Source: Desertimonas sp963786985
Lineage (GTDB): Bacteria > Actinomycetota > Acidimicrobiia > Acidimicrobiales > Ilumatobacteraceae
DNA length: 64,000 nt
Reading direction: 5' to 3'
Assembly: GCA_963786985.1 (NCBI GenBank)
Contig: CAWBBL010000026.1
Location: forward strand, 1 to 64,000
Both the position numbers and the translations under genes were made by a program. How positions within the stretch are numbered: the stretch's first letter is position 1; the number at the start of each line of letters is the position of its first letter. Of this stretch, positions 10,793-18,209 are shown in pieces. The notes under the pieces are model-generated. The model worked only from the letters and a program-made list of their open reading frames with translations. It did not search any database and was not told where the DNA came from.

Positions 10793-12437
10793 TCAAGCGG
10801 CGTCGCTCACCTCCACCAGGCGGAGCTTGGTGGCGCCGCTGAAGGGGTCGATGACGACGTTGGAAAGACGCTCGCTGTAGTAGGTCTTGTTCATCGAGAA
10901 GACCAGAGGAATCGTCGGGAAGTCGGCGGCGAGGATCGCCTCGGCTTCCTGGTAGTGGGCGACCGCCTCCTCCAGCGTCGCCGCCTCGTCGCCGGCGGCG
11001 ATGGCGGCCTCGAAGTCGGCGTTGTAATACCCGAAGCTGGTGTTGCCTTCCTCGGCGTTGCCCGAGGCGTACACCGGCGCGAGGTAGTTCTCGTTGAGCG
11101 GGTAGTCGGGGAACCAGTTGTTGCGGAACGGGCCGGTGAAGGCGCGGTCGGAGCGGTTGGCGAAGAAGTCCGGCGTCGGGTTGAGCTCGTAGGGGATGCC
11201 GAGCGTTGCCTGGATCGAGTCGCCGATCGCCTGGAAGAGTTGCTCCTCGGTGTCGTCCTGGCCGAGGCTGATGACCAGGGTCTCGCCCTCCGGCCAGCCG
11301 CCGGCCGCCTCGAGCGCGGCGACGGCGGCCTCGGGGTCGAACGTGCACCACTCGCACGTGCCGGCCTCGCCGCCGGGGACGCCACCGGGGACCACCCAGG
11401 AATCGGCCGGTACCCGCTGGCCCGGGAGTAGGGCGTCGACGATGCCCTGGCGGTCGATCGCCATCGAGATCGCCTTGCGGAACTCGATGTCCTGCCACGG
11501 GCCCTCGAGGTACAGCGGGAAGCCGAGGTACGTGAGGGCGGCACCGGGTCGCTCGACGTACGCGTGACTGCAGGTCGGCGTCGGCCTCGGCCGCGGCCAG
11601 CTCGGCCGGCGGCGGCTCGCTCGTGTCGAGGTCGCCGGCGAGGAAGTCGGGCCAGCTCGACGCCCCGGCGTACGCGGTCCACTCGATCCGGTCATAGTTC
11701 GGGGTCTCGTCGAGCGTGTAGTCGGCCCACTTGCTGGCAGTCATGCTCACGCCCTGCTCCCACTCGTCGATCTGGAACGGACCGTTGCCGATCGGTTGCA
11801 CGGAGCACGCCGCGATGTCGTCGAGGCACGCCTGGGCGATCGGGAAGAAGCCGGTGTAGCCGAGCATCGTGGAGAAGCCGGCGAACGGGCCGTTGAGCGT
11901 GACCTCGAGCGTCAGCGGGTCGACGACGGTCAGGCCCGACAGGGTGTCGGCCTCGGGCTCGACGGTGACGTTGCCTTCGTCGTCGGTCTCGCCCTGCATG
12001 GCGTCGTAGCCCTCGAAGCGCTCGAAGAAGTAGTTGTTGCCCATCGCGTTGGGGCCGTAGGCGGCGTAGTTCCAGGCCCGGGCGAATGCCTCGGCATCGA
12101 CCGGCTCGCCGTTCTGGAACGTCAGGTCGGGCTTGATCGTGATCGTGTACACCTGGTTGTCGGTCGTCTCGATGCTCTCGGCGACGTAGGGGTACGGCTC
12201 GGTGGTCTCGGGGTCGTAGCGGACGAGGCCGTCGTAGACGACGTCGAGGACCCAGATGTTGTCGGCGATGTACGAGTCCATCGGCAGTAACGTCGCCATG
12301 TCGGCTTGGTCGAGCGCCAGGTGCAGGGTGACCGGCTCGGCCCCACTTTCGACCTCGGCGGCACTGCTGATGCCCACGGCAGAACCCGTGATTCCCACTG
12401 TCACCGCAGCTGCGGCGATCAACCGTCTCCTCGTCAT
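10793..12437 (-). pseudogene. peptide-binding protein of ABC importer (family 5), frameshifted as sequenced
   Basis: An extracytoplasmic family 5 solute-binding protein of about 547 residues that delivers peptides to the permeases downstream. It has an N-terminal signal sequence (RRRLIAAAAVTVGITGSAVG), then the family 5 features YVAESIETTDNQVYTITI and GEPVDAEAFARAWNY, and in the other frame FRKAISMAIDRQGIVDALL. The two frames meet near 11567-11570 after ADLQS; removing one base restores the reading, and the length of 3n+1 agrees. ATG at 12437 has GGGGGAG upstream. The gene heads the seven-gene operon. Confidence 0.87.
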
Positions 12438-12487
12438 TCGGCAGTCTCCCCCGGTCGGAGTGGCGCTTGTCCGCCACGTGCTTTTGG

Positions 12488-12493
12488 AACATA
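12488..12493 (-). promoter_or_regulatory. possible -10 box of the peptide-importer operon
   Basis: TATGTT on the minus strand, about 50 bases before the binding-protein ATG, fits a TANNNT box. No clear -35 is seen. The 142-bp gap it lies in is shared with the divergent LD-carboxypeptidase gene. Confidence 0.3.
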
Positions 12494-12579
12494 GTCGGCG
12501 CGACCGGCGAACGGTGAAACAAACGTGCCGGAGCCCGGTGGAGTTCTCGATCACCCCGACGCTTGGGCAGGATGGCCCG

Positions 12580-13518
12580 ATGACGTCGCCATCTTCGGAA
12601 CCGCTCACCGCCGGAGTGCGGCCCGGCCGACTCCGCGAAGGCGATCTCGTCGCCCTCATCGCGCCGTCGGGCCCCGTGCCACCGGACCGCCTCGATGCCG
12701 GCATCGCGATCCTGCGGTCGTGGGGCCTGCAGGTGCGTGAGATGCCCCACGTTCGCGACGTGCATCCGCGCCACGACTATCTGGCCGGCGCCGACGAGGG
12801 TCGCGCCGAGGACTTCGCCGCGGCGTGGGCGGCCCCGGACGTCCGGGCGATCATCTGCGTGCGCGGCGGGTACGGAGCGCACCGGATGATCGACCACGTC
12901 GATTGGCCGGCGCTGCGGGGTGCCGAGCCCACCGTGCTCCTCGGGTACAGCGACGTCACAGCACTGCAAGAGGCGGTGGCCGTACGGCTCGGCGTGGTGA
13001 CGCTGCATGGGCCGATGTCGGGCACGGGATCATTCCTCGGCTCGGCGGCGGCCCAACTGCACCTGCGGACGACCTTGTTCGAACCCGAGGTCGTGCAGGT
13101 GCTGGCGCCGCCGTCGGCGCACCCATTGGTCGGCGGGCGAGCGGTCGGGGTGACGACGGGCGGGTGCCTGTCGGTGCTGTCGATGTCCGTGGCGACGCCG
13201 TCGGCGTCGTCGGCGAGTGGCGGGCTGGTGCTGTTGGAGGACGTCAACGAGAAGGCCTACCGGATCGACTCCTACCTCACCCATCTGCGTCGGTCGGGAT
13301 GGTTCGACGGCGCCACCGGGGTCGTGCTCGGGTCGTGGGCCGACTGCGAGCCCGCCGAGCCGGTGGTCGTCGACGTCCTCGGGAACCTCGGCGTGCCGAT
13401 CCTCGCCGACTTCGGGTTCGGTCACGGCGACGACCCGATCACGGTGCCGCTCGGCGTGCTGGCCGAACTCGACGCCGACGCTGGAAAGCTGACCCTCGAC
13501 CAGCCGGCGCTGACCTGA
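12580..13518 (+). CDS. LD-carboxypeptidase (peptidase S66, murein tetrapeptide carboxypeptidase)
   Basis: An S66 serine peptidase of 312 residues, which removes the terminal D-alanine from murein tetrapeptides during cell-wall recycling in the cytoplasm. The nucleophile Ser is in LLGYSDVTAL. The catalytic Glu is in LVLLEDVNEKAYRIDSYL and the His in GFGHGDDPITVPLG. There is no signal peptide. ATG at 12580 is chosen; the open frame upstream runs into the divergent gene. Standing back to back with a peptide importer, it suggests that the importer carries murein peptides. Confidence 0.93.
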   Translation: MTSPSSEPLTAGVRPGRLREGDLVALIAPSGPVPPDRLDAGIAILRSWGLQVREMPHVRDVHPRHDYLAGADEGRAEDFAAAWAAPDVRAIICVRGGYGAHRMIDHVDWPALRGAEPTVLLGYSDVTALQEAVAVRLGVVTLHGPMSGTGSFLGSAAAQLHLRTTLFEPEVVQVLAPPSAHPLVGGRAVGVTTGGCLSVLSMSVATPSASSASGGLVLLEDVNEKAYRIDSYLTHLRRSGWFDGATGVVLGSWADCEPAEPVVVDVLGNLGVPILADFGFGHGDDPITVPLGVLAELDADAGKLTLDQPALT

Positions 13519-13559
13519 ACGTCCGACAGGTCGGGCTGGTGGGGGTGGGGTGACGGAGC

Positions 13560-13847
13560 TCAGACGTCGAGGTTCAGGCGGACGGTCACCGTGTCGCCGA
13601 GCTCCAGATCCTCGGACCGCCGGACGGCGTCCTTCACCGGCACGAGGTACAGCTCGCCCCGCGGGAACAGCGACGTCTTGAACTCCGTTGCTCCGATGCG
13701 GGCCTGGACCGGAATCGCGCCCCAGCCGTAGGTGACCATCGACGACACCGCCTCGATCGCCGCACTCTGCTCCTCGGGCACGGTCACGAAGTGGAACGGA
13801 GCAGGGCCGCGCCAGTGAATGATCTCGCCGCGGAACTCGAGGTCCAT
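13560..13847 (-). CDS. DUF1905 domain protein
   Basis: A small protein of 95 residues that matches the DUF1905 pattern: a beta-rich domain opening with LEFRGEIIHWRGPAPFHFV, a central TYGWGAIPVQARIGATEFKT and an end in LELGDTVTVRLNL. The biochemical role of this family is unknown. ATG at 13847. The methyltransferase gene lies 32 bases upstream on the same strand, so the two may form one transcript. Confidence 0.85.
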   Translation of the reverse strand: MDLEFRGEIIHWRGPAPFHFVTVPEEQSAAIEAVSSMVTYGWGAIPVQARIGATEFKTSLFPRGELYLVPVKDAVRRSEDLELGDTVTVRLNLDV

Positions 13848-13879
13848 CGAACCGAGCCTAGGTACCGTGACGCAACGAC

Positions 13880-14656
13880 CTACCGCGTGCCGCGGGCCGC
13901 CCAGGCTCGACCGGTGACCGTGAACGGTGGTGGGCCGAGCAGTTCCGCGCAGCCCCGGCGGACGGCTTCTCGGCGGTCGGGCGCGAGCGACGCCAGGTAG
14001 GCGCCGGCCGGGCCGACGCCGGCGGTGTACGGCTGCCACCAGTCCTCGAAGCTGTCGTACGCCACCTCCGCCGACAGCACCGTGTCGTGGACCTCCGTGA
14101 GTCCGGCGGCATCGAACAGTTCGGCGAGGTGACCTTGGCGGGCTCCGTTGAGATCGGCCTCGGTGTGCGCCGCTGGATCGATCGCTACCGCGGCGCGCCA
14201 GAAATCGGCGACCGGCGAACGTCCACCGGCGTGGTCCCACACGCAGGCCGCGACCACCCCGCCGGGTCGGACGACACGACGCATCTCGCCGAGCCCGATC
14301 ACTGGGTCGGCCATGAAGTGGACGACGAGCTGGGCGAGGGCGACGTCGAAGCGACCGTCGTCGAACGGCAGCTGCTCGGCACTCGCCTGTCGCACGTCGA
14401 CGCCGGGGTGCCGTTCGCGGGTCGCGGCGACGAACGGAGCGGAGGGATCGACGGCGCAAACGGCTGCGGCGCCGAGGCGCGCGACGAGTCCGGCCGTCAA
14501 CGCTCCCGGGCCGCACCCGACATCGAGCGCCGATTGGTCGGGCCGGACATCGGCCAGCTCGAGCATCTGGGCCACGAGCTGCGACGAGTAGCGGCCCATG
14601 AACCGGTCGTAGGCGTCGGCGGCAACTTCGAACGACACCGACGCGACTGTAGACAC
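13880..14656 (-). CDS. class I SAM-dependent methyltransferase
   Basis: A 258-residue methyltransferase of the UbiE/methyltransf_11 type. The SAM-binding motif I is ALDVGCGPGALTAGL, with the acidic loop CAVDPSAPFV and the post-motif LPFDDGRFDVALAQLVVHFM. The N-terminal AADAYDRFMGRYSSQLV is typical of actinobacterial members that act on small molecules; the substrate cannot be told. GTG at 14656 (VSTVASVSFEVAADAYDRF) is preferred to the longer frame to 14773, which crosses non-coding sequence. Confidence 0.88.
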   Translation of the reverse strand: MSTVASVSFEVAADAYDRFMGRYSSQLVAQMLELADVRPDQSALDVGCGPGALTAGLVARLGAAAVCAVDPSAPFVAATRERHPGVDVRQASAEQLPFDDGRFDVALAQLVVHFMADPVIGLGEMRRVVRPGGVVAACVWDHAGGRSPVADFWRAAVAIDPAAHTEADLNGARQGHLAELFDAAGLTEVHDTVLSAEVAYDSFEDWWQPYTAGVGPAGAYLASLAPDRREAVRRGCAELLGPPPFTVTGRAWAARGTR

Positions 14657-14799
14657 CGGGACCGGCGCTGATCTCTGGCTGACACGGTCCCGCGGAAGCG
14701 GGGAGCCGACCGATGCGACAAGTGACGCTTGGTCAAGACGCCCGTCGACGTCGTGTATCACGGCGTCGTCCACCGCCTCTCGAGGGGGTGGACGAGCTC

Positions 14800-14842
14800 C
14801 TGGGGAAGATCCGGGTCAGCGTCTGACACGGAACTTCCCCAG
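14800..14842. repeat. dispersed hairpin, family B copy 1
   Basis: CTGGGGAAG and CTTCCCCAG frame a 25-nt loop that itself contains the dyad GTCAG-CGT-CTGAC, so a two-tier hairpin is possible. The second copy, of identical length, is at 53944-53986. Confidence 0.75.
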
Positions 14843-14902
14843 ATCAGGAGATGACAGGGATCTTCCCCAGATGTTGCTCGTCCCCCCTCTAGAGGGGGTG
14901 CG

Positions 14903-15004
14903 ATGAAGATCTACGTGGCCACGGCGATCGGTCGGGGCTCCAGCGAGCCGTGGCCGGCAGACACGTCCGTCGACGAGCGAGCCCACTCGCTGGTCCGGAC
15001 CTAG
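14903..15004 (+). CDS. possible 33-residue small protein
   Basis: A short ATG frame opening MKIYVATAIGRG with AGAGGGGGTG just before the ATG as a possible ribosome site. The sequence resembles nothing I know, and the purine-rich stretch is half of a palindrome, so the site may be chance. It ends 21 bases before the membrane-protein gene on the same strand. Confidence 0.25.
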   Translation: MKIYVATAIGRGSSEPWPADTSVDERAHSLVRT

Positions 15005-15025
15005 CGATCCGACGAACCGACCCCG

Positions 15026-15592
15026 ATGGCGATCACCAACGTCTCGGGGACGGCGCCATCTGCATCGCACCCGTTACGAGCCCCGCTCCGCTGGGTCGTC
15101 ACCATCGTTGCCACGGGAATCTCGGTGATCTCGCTCGATCTCATGGCCACCGCCGTCGGGGTCATGGTGGTCACGTCGCACGTGCTCGATGGGGTCACCC
15201 ACGAACTGGCGATCGGGCTCCTCGCCGTCACCTACCTGCTGTGGGCTGGCGCGCTCGGCAAGAACGTCGTGGCCAATTGGCGGTTGCTCGAGCTCACGGG
15301 GGCATGCACCAACCTTCCGTCGAAAGTGATGTTCGAAGTCGCGCGTCGTCGATCGAGCAGCGCACGTGTGAGTCGGGTGGCGACTGCCGCCGGCTACATC
15401 GTCACCGAGATCGCCAAGGAAGCGCCGTACTACGCCGGGGCGTTCGGCACCGCCCTGGTGAGCGACGCGGTCGACTCGACGGACGCACTCATCTTCCTGG
15501 CCGGTACGAACATCGGTGCAGCCGTCTACGAGTACGGCCTCGCTGCGCTGAGCAACACGTTCCTCAACCGACGAACGCGACGTTCGGAGTGA
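15026..15592 (+). CDS. hypothetical membrane protein
   Basis: A 188-residue protein that I do not recognise. Hydrophobic stretches near residues 24-52, 60-78, 122-140 and 150-178 suggest three or four membrane spans. A basic segment with VARRRSSSARVSRV lies between the second and third, and a basic tail (NRRTRRSE) suggests a cytoplasmic C-terminus. There is no clear ribosome site before the ATG at 15026. A family A hairpin begins 12 bases after the stop. Confidence 0.7.
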   Translation: MAITNVSGTAPSASHPLRAPLRWVVTIVATGISVISLDLMATAVGVMVVTSHVLDGVTHELAIGLLAVTYLLWAGALGKNVVANWRLLELTGACTNLPSKVMFEVARRRSSSARVSRVATAAGYIVTEIAKEAPYYAGAFGTALVSDAVDSTDALIFLAGTNIGAAVYEYGLAALSNTFLNRRTRRSE

Positions 15593-15604
15593 CCCTGCGC
15601 CGAC

Positions 15605-15651
15605 GAAGTCCCGACACATCGACCACGTTTCGGCCGCGTGGTCGGGACTTC
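15605..15651. repeat. dispersed hairpin, family A copy 2
   Basis: GAAGTCCCGAC and GTCGGGACTTC are perfect 11-bp arms around a 25-nt loop with CCACG...CGTGG inside, which lengthens the stem. It stands between the membrane-protein stop and the DinB-like gene, both rightward. Confidence 0.85.
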
Positions 15652-15652
15652 C

Positions 15653-15658
15653 TACGAT
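15653..15658 (+). promoter_or_regulatory. -10 box TACGAT, leaderless start
   Basis: TACGAT lies 6 bases before the GTG start of the DinB-like gene at 15665, the spacing expected when the transcript begins at the start codon itself. The 5' part of the promoter overlaps the family A hairpin. Confidence 0.45.
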
Positions 15659-15664
15659 TCGCTG

Positions 15665-16210
15665 GTGTTCGACGACCGTCTCGCGTTGCCCGCGGCGGCC
15701 GATGAGCGGATCGTGCTGACGTGTTTTCTCGACTGGCAGCGCGGTGCCCTGATGCGGACGTGCGCCGGACTGTCCGATGAGCAGCTGCGCTGTCGCGCCG
15801 TGCCCTCGTCGAACCTCACCCTGCTCGGGCTCGTTCGACACCTCGCCGGGGTCGAGCGGTGGTACTTCCAGGCGGTGATCGCCGGCGAGTTCCCGGGAAG
15901 CCTGTACACGGAGACCGACGACCCCGACGAGGACTTCAACAACCTCGACTCGATGACCGGTGAGCAGGCCGTGGCAGTCTGGCGCGGCGAGGTCGCCGAG
16001 TCCCGCCGAATCACCGCCGAGTTGCCGCTGGAAGCGATCGGCACGGTGCCCGTCGACTCCGTCGCCGAGGCCGCAGGGACGGCGCATGAGAGCGCCGGTC
16101 GGCAGTATTCGCTGCGCTGGGTGCTCAACCACATGATCGACGAGTACGCCCGGCACAACGGTCACGCCGACCTGATCCGCGAGGCCATCGACGGCCAGAC
16201 AGGGGAGTAG
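15665..16210 (+). CDS. DinB-superfamily (DUF664) protein
   Basis: A four-helix-bundle protein of 181 residues in the DinB/DUF664 group, whose members bind a metal through three His residues and often act as thiol-dependent transferases in actinobacteria. Candidate ligands are His in LLGLVRHLAGVERWYF and the two His in EYARHNGHADLIRE. GTG at 15665 is preferred over the upstream GTG at 15638, which falls inside a hairpin repeat; the TACGAT box supports a leaderless start here. The physiological reaction is unknown. Confidence 0.85.
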   Translation: MFDDRLALPAAADERIVLTCFLDWQRGALMRTCAGLSDEQLRCRAVPSSNLTLLGLVRHLAGVERWYFQAVIAGEFPGSLYTETDDPDEDFNNLDSMTGEQAVAVWRGEVAESRRITAELPLEAIGTVPVDSVAEAAGTAHESAGRQYSLRWVLNHMIDEYARHNGHADLIREAIDGQTGE

Positions 16211-16215
16211 CGCGG

Positions 16216-16267
16216 CGTCCGGACAAGTGTCACGGGCGACCTGACCCGAATCCGACACCGACGGACG
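16216..16267. repeat. imperfect intergenic inverted repeat
   Basis: Outer arms CGTCCG/CGGACG and inner arms GTGTC/GACAC form a 52-nt interrupted hairpin after the DinB-like gene. On the minus strand the inner part reads TGTCGGATTCGGGTCA; a near-identical TGTCGGATTCGGGGTCA occurs at 44151-44167. It may be a terminator or another dispersed element. Confidence 0.35.
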
Positions 16268-16303
16268 GCCCTCGGCGTGGCGCTGCCGTTAGTGTCCAGA
16301 GAC

Positions 16304-17386
16304 GTGCCCCGGCTCGAGCCTGCCGATCGCGCCAAGCTGCCGGCCACCGCCTTCGCCTACGTCGACCCGCGCGGCCGCCGGCGTTTGCCGATCCACGACG
16401 CCGCCCACGTCCGCAACGCCCTGGCCCGCTTCAACCAGGTCGTGTTCGAGGACGAGGCGGCTCGCGAGCAGGCCCGCACCCGTCTGTTGAAGGCGGCCAA
16501 GCGCTTCGGCATCGTTCCGGTCGGGTTCATCACCGGCCAGTTGCAGTCCGAGCGCGAGCTCGGCCGCCGGGCCGAACCGCGCCACCTGCCGTCGGGCTTC
16601 GTGACCATGCTGTTCACCGACATCGAGGGATCGACGGAGCTGGTCCACCGGCTCGGCGACGGCTACAGCGAGCTGCTCGACGGCATCCGCACGATCCTCG
16701 AAGGTGCATGCACCGAGCGATCGGGGCTCGTCGTCGAGACGCGCGCCGACGAGCTCTTCGCCGTGTTCGAGCAGCCGGCCGCGGCAGCCGAGGCGGCCGT
16801 GGCGATGCAGCGGACCCTGAGCCAGTCGTCGTGGCCCGGAGGCGTCGAGGTTCGGGTGCGGGTGGGCATGCACAGCGGCTACCCCAAACGGTCCGCCCCG
16901 AACTACGTCGGCATTGCCGTCAACACCGCCTCGCGGATCTGCGGGGCGGCCCACGGCGGGCAGGTCCTCGTGTCCGCCGACACCAAGTTGGCACTACGCG
17001 GGTCGACGCCCACCGGCATTCGATTCCTCAGCCTGGGGAGTCATCGACTGCGTGGCTTGCCAGACGTGGTGCCCCTCTTCCAGCTCGCCGCCAAGGGCTT
17101 GGGTCGGCGCTTCCCGCCGCCGCGGGCGGCGCGCTCGAACGTCGCGTCGCCGGCGAATCCAGTGCTCCGGGTCACGCCGAGCGGCTTCGACGCACTCGCA
17201 TCGTCGAGGTGCGCACGATCAGCTCCGGTTCGAAGACGACTTGTTGATGAACGTGCTCTTCGTTCGTTCTCGTCTCGGCGAGGAGCAGTTCTGTGGCGGT
17301 GTGCCCGAGCAGTTCCCGGTGCTGCCGGATGGTGCTCAGCGGGACGGCGGCCGCCCCGGCGAACTCGATGTCGTCGTAGCCGATGA
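16304..17386 (+). CDS. class III adenylate/guanylate cyclase with N-terminal DUF
   Basis: A soluble nucleotide cyclase that would make cAMP or cGMP. The N-terminal 90 residues (LPATAFAYVDPRGRRRLPIH, AHVRNALARFNQVVFEDE) are a small domain often fused to cyclases in related actinobacteria. The cyclase domain follows, with metal-binding FTDIEGSTEL, a second Asp in ETRADELFAVF (usually GDG), and VGIAVNTASRIC. The conserved part ends near 17130, but the frame continues to 17386 over the 3' end of the convergent LacI gene; the real C-terminus is uncertain. GTG at 16304 is chosen because TAGTGT lies 8 bases before it; GTG 16277 is in frame upstream. Confidence 0.85.
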   Translation: MPRLEPADRAKLPATAFAYVDPRGRRRLPIHDAAHVRNALARFNQVVFEDEAAREQARTRLLKAAKRFGIVPVGFITGQLQSERELGRRAEPRHLPSGFVTMLFTDIEGSTELVHRLGDGYSELLDGIRTILEGACTERSGLVVETRADELFAVFEQPAAAAEAAVAMQRTLSQSSWPGGVEVRVRVGMHSGYPKRSAPNYVGIAVNTASRICGAAHGGQVLVSADTKLALRGSTPTGIRFLSLGSHRLRGLPDVVPLFQLAAKGLGRRFPPPRAARSNVASPANPVLRVTPSGFDALASSRCARSAPVRRRLVDERALRSFSSRRGAVLWRCARAVPGAAGWCSAGRRPPRRTRCRRSR

Positions 17387-18209
17387 TCGCCAGCTCACCG
17401 GGCACGTCGATTCCGGCTTGGGTGAGGTGCTGGAGCAGACCGATGGCGATGAGGTCGTTGGCGCAGAAGGCGGCGGTGGGACGCCGCCGCCGGGGGAGCT
17501 GGAAGAGGCGTTCACCGGCCCGCCGGCCCTCCTCGATGCGCAGTCCGGCGGTCTCGATCACCGTGAGCGCATCCGGATCTCCACCGGCGCTGGCCAACGC
17601 TCGACGGGCGCCGACCAGCCGGTCGGCCACACACCTGGCGTGCAGCGCGCCGCCGACGAAGGCGATGTGCCGGTGGCCCTGCTCGAGCAGATGGTTGACC
17701 GCCACCTCGCCGCCGAGGACGTCGTCGACGGCCGCGCTGCACCAGTCCGGCCCCAACGTCGAGCCGACGAGGGCCACCGGGACCCCGCGCCCCCGTAGGT
17801 GCAGGAACTGCTGCGTGAGCTCGGCGAACGGGCTGACGATCACCCCGCGAACCCGCTGCTCGAGGAGCATCTCCAGGTACTCCGCCTCGCGTGACGGGTC
17901 TCGGTCGCTGTTGCCGAGGAACACGGCGAGTCCATGGCTCCGGGCCACCTCCTCGATGCCTCTGGCGACGTCGGTGAAGAACGGATTGGTGACGGCGAGG
18001 CCGAGGTAGGCGATCATCCGGCTCCGCCCGGCGCGCAGCTGTCGGCCCGATTCGTTGCGGACGAACCCGAGGTCGGTGATCGCCTGTTGCACCTTGGAAC
18101 GGGTCGGTTCGCTCACCCGCTCCGGTCGGTTGAGGACGTTGGACACCGTGCCGACGGAGACTCCCGCCAGTGTCGCGACGTCCTTGATGCCGGTGGTCGG
18201 TGCGCTCAC
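17172..18209 (-). CDS. LacI-family transcriptional repressor
   Basis: A 345-residue sugar-responsive repressor. The N-terminal helix-turn-helix and hinge are canonical (KDVATLAGVSVGTVSNVLNR, PERVSEPTRSKVQQAI), followed by a periplasmic-binding-protein-like core with AYLGLAVTNPFFTDVARGIE and IGYDDIEFAG. It is the last gene of the rhamnoside operon; GTG at 18209 overlaps the rhamnosidase stop (GTGA). It probably binds the GAA...TTC-type operator upstream of the operon's first gene (24042-24053), with rhamnose or a rhamnoside as inducer. The effector is inferred. Confidence 0.92.
   Translation of the reverse strand: MSAPTTGIKDVATLAGVSVGTVSNVLNRPERVSEPTRSKVQQAITDLGFVRNESGRQLRAGRSRMIAYLGLAVTNPFFTDVARGIEEVARSHGLAVFLGNSDRDPSREAEYLEMLLEQRVRGVIVSPFAELTQQFLHLRGRGVPVALVGSTLGPDWCSAAVDDVLGGEVAVNHLLEQGHRHIAFVGGALHARCVADRLVGARRALASAGGDPDALTVIETAGLRIEEGRRAGERLFQLPRRRRPTAAFCANDLIAIGLLQHLTQAGIDVPGELAIIGYDDIEFAGAAAVPLSTIRQHRELLGHTATELLLAETRTNEEHVHQQVVFEPELIVRTSTMRVRRSRSA

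Larger units (their letters stand above)
14657..15025. other. 369-bp intergenic region rich in inverted repeats
   Basis: This stretch holds the family B hairpin (14800-14842), a third arm ATCTTCCCCAG at 14860-14870, a perfect palindrome CCCCCTCTAGAGGGGG (14883-14898) and one possible short reading frame (14903-15004). It separates a leftward and a rightward gene, so promoters should be here, but I see no convincing box. Confidence 0.7.
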
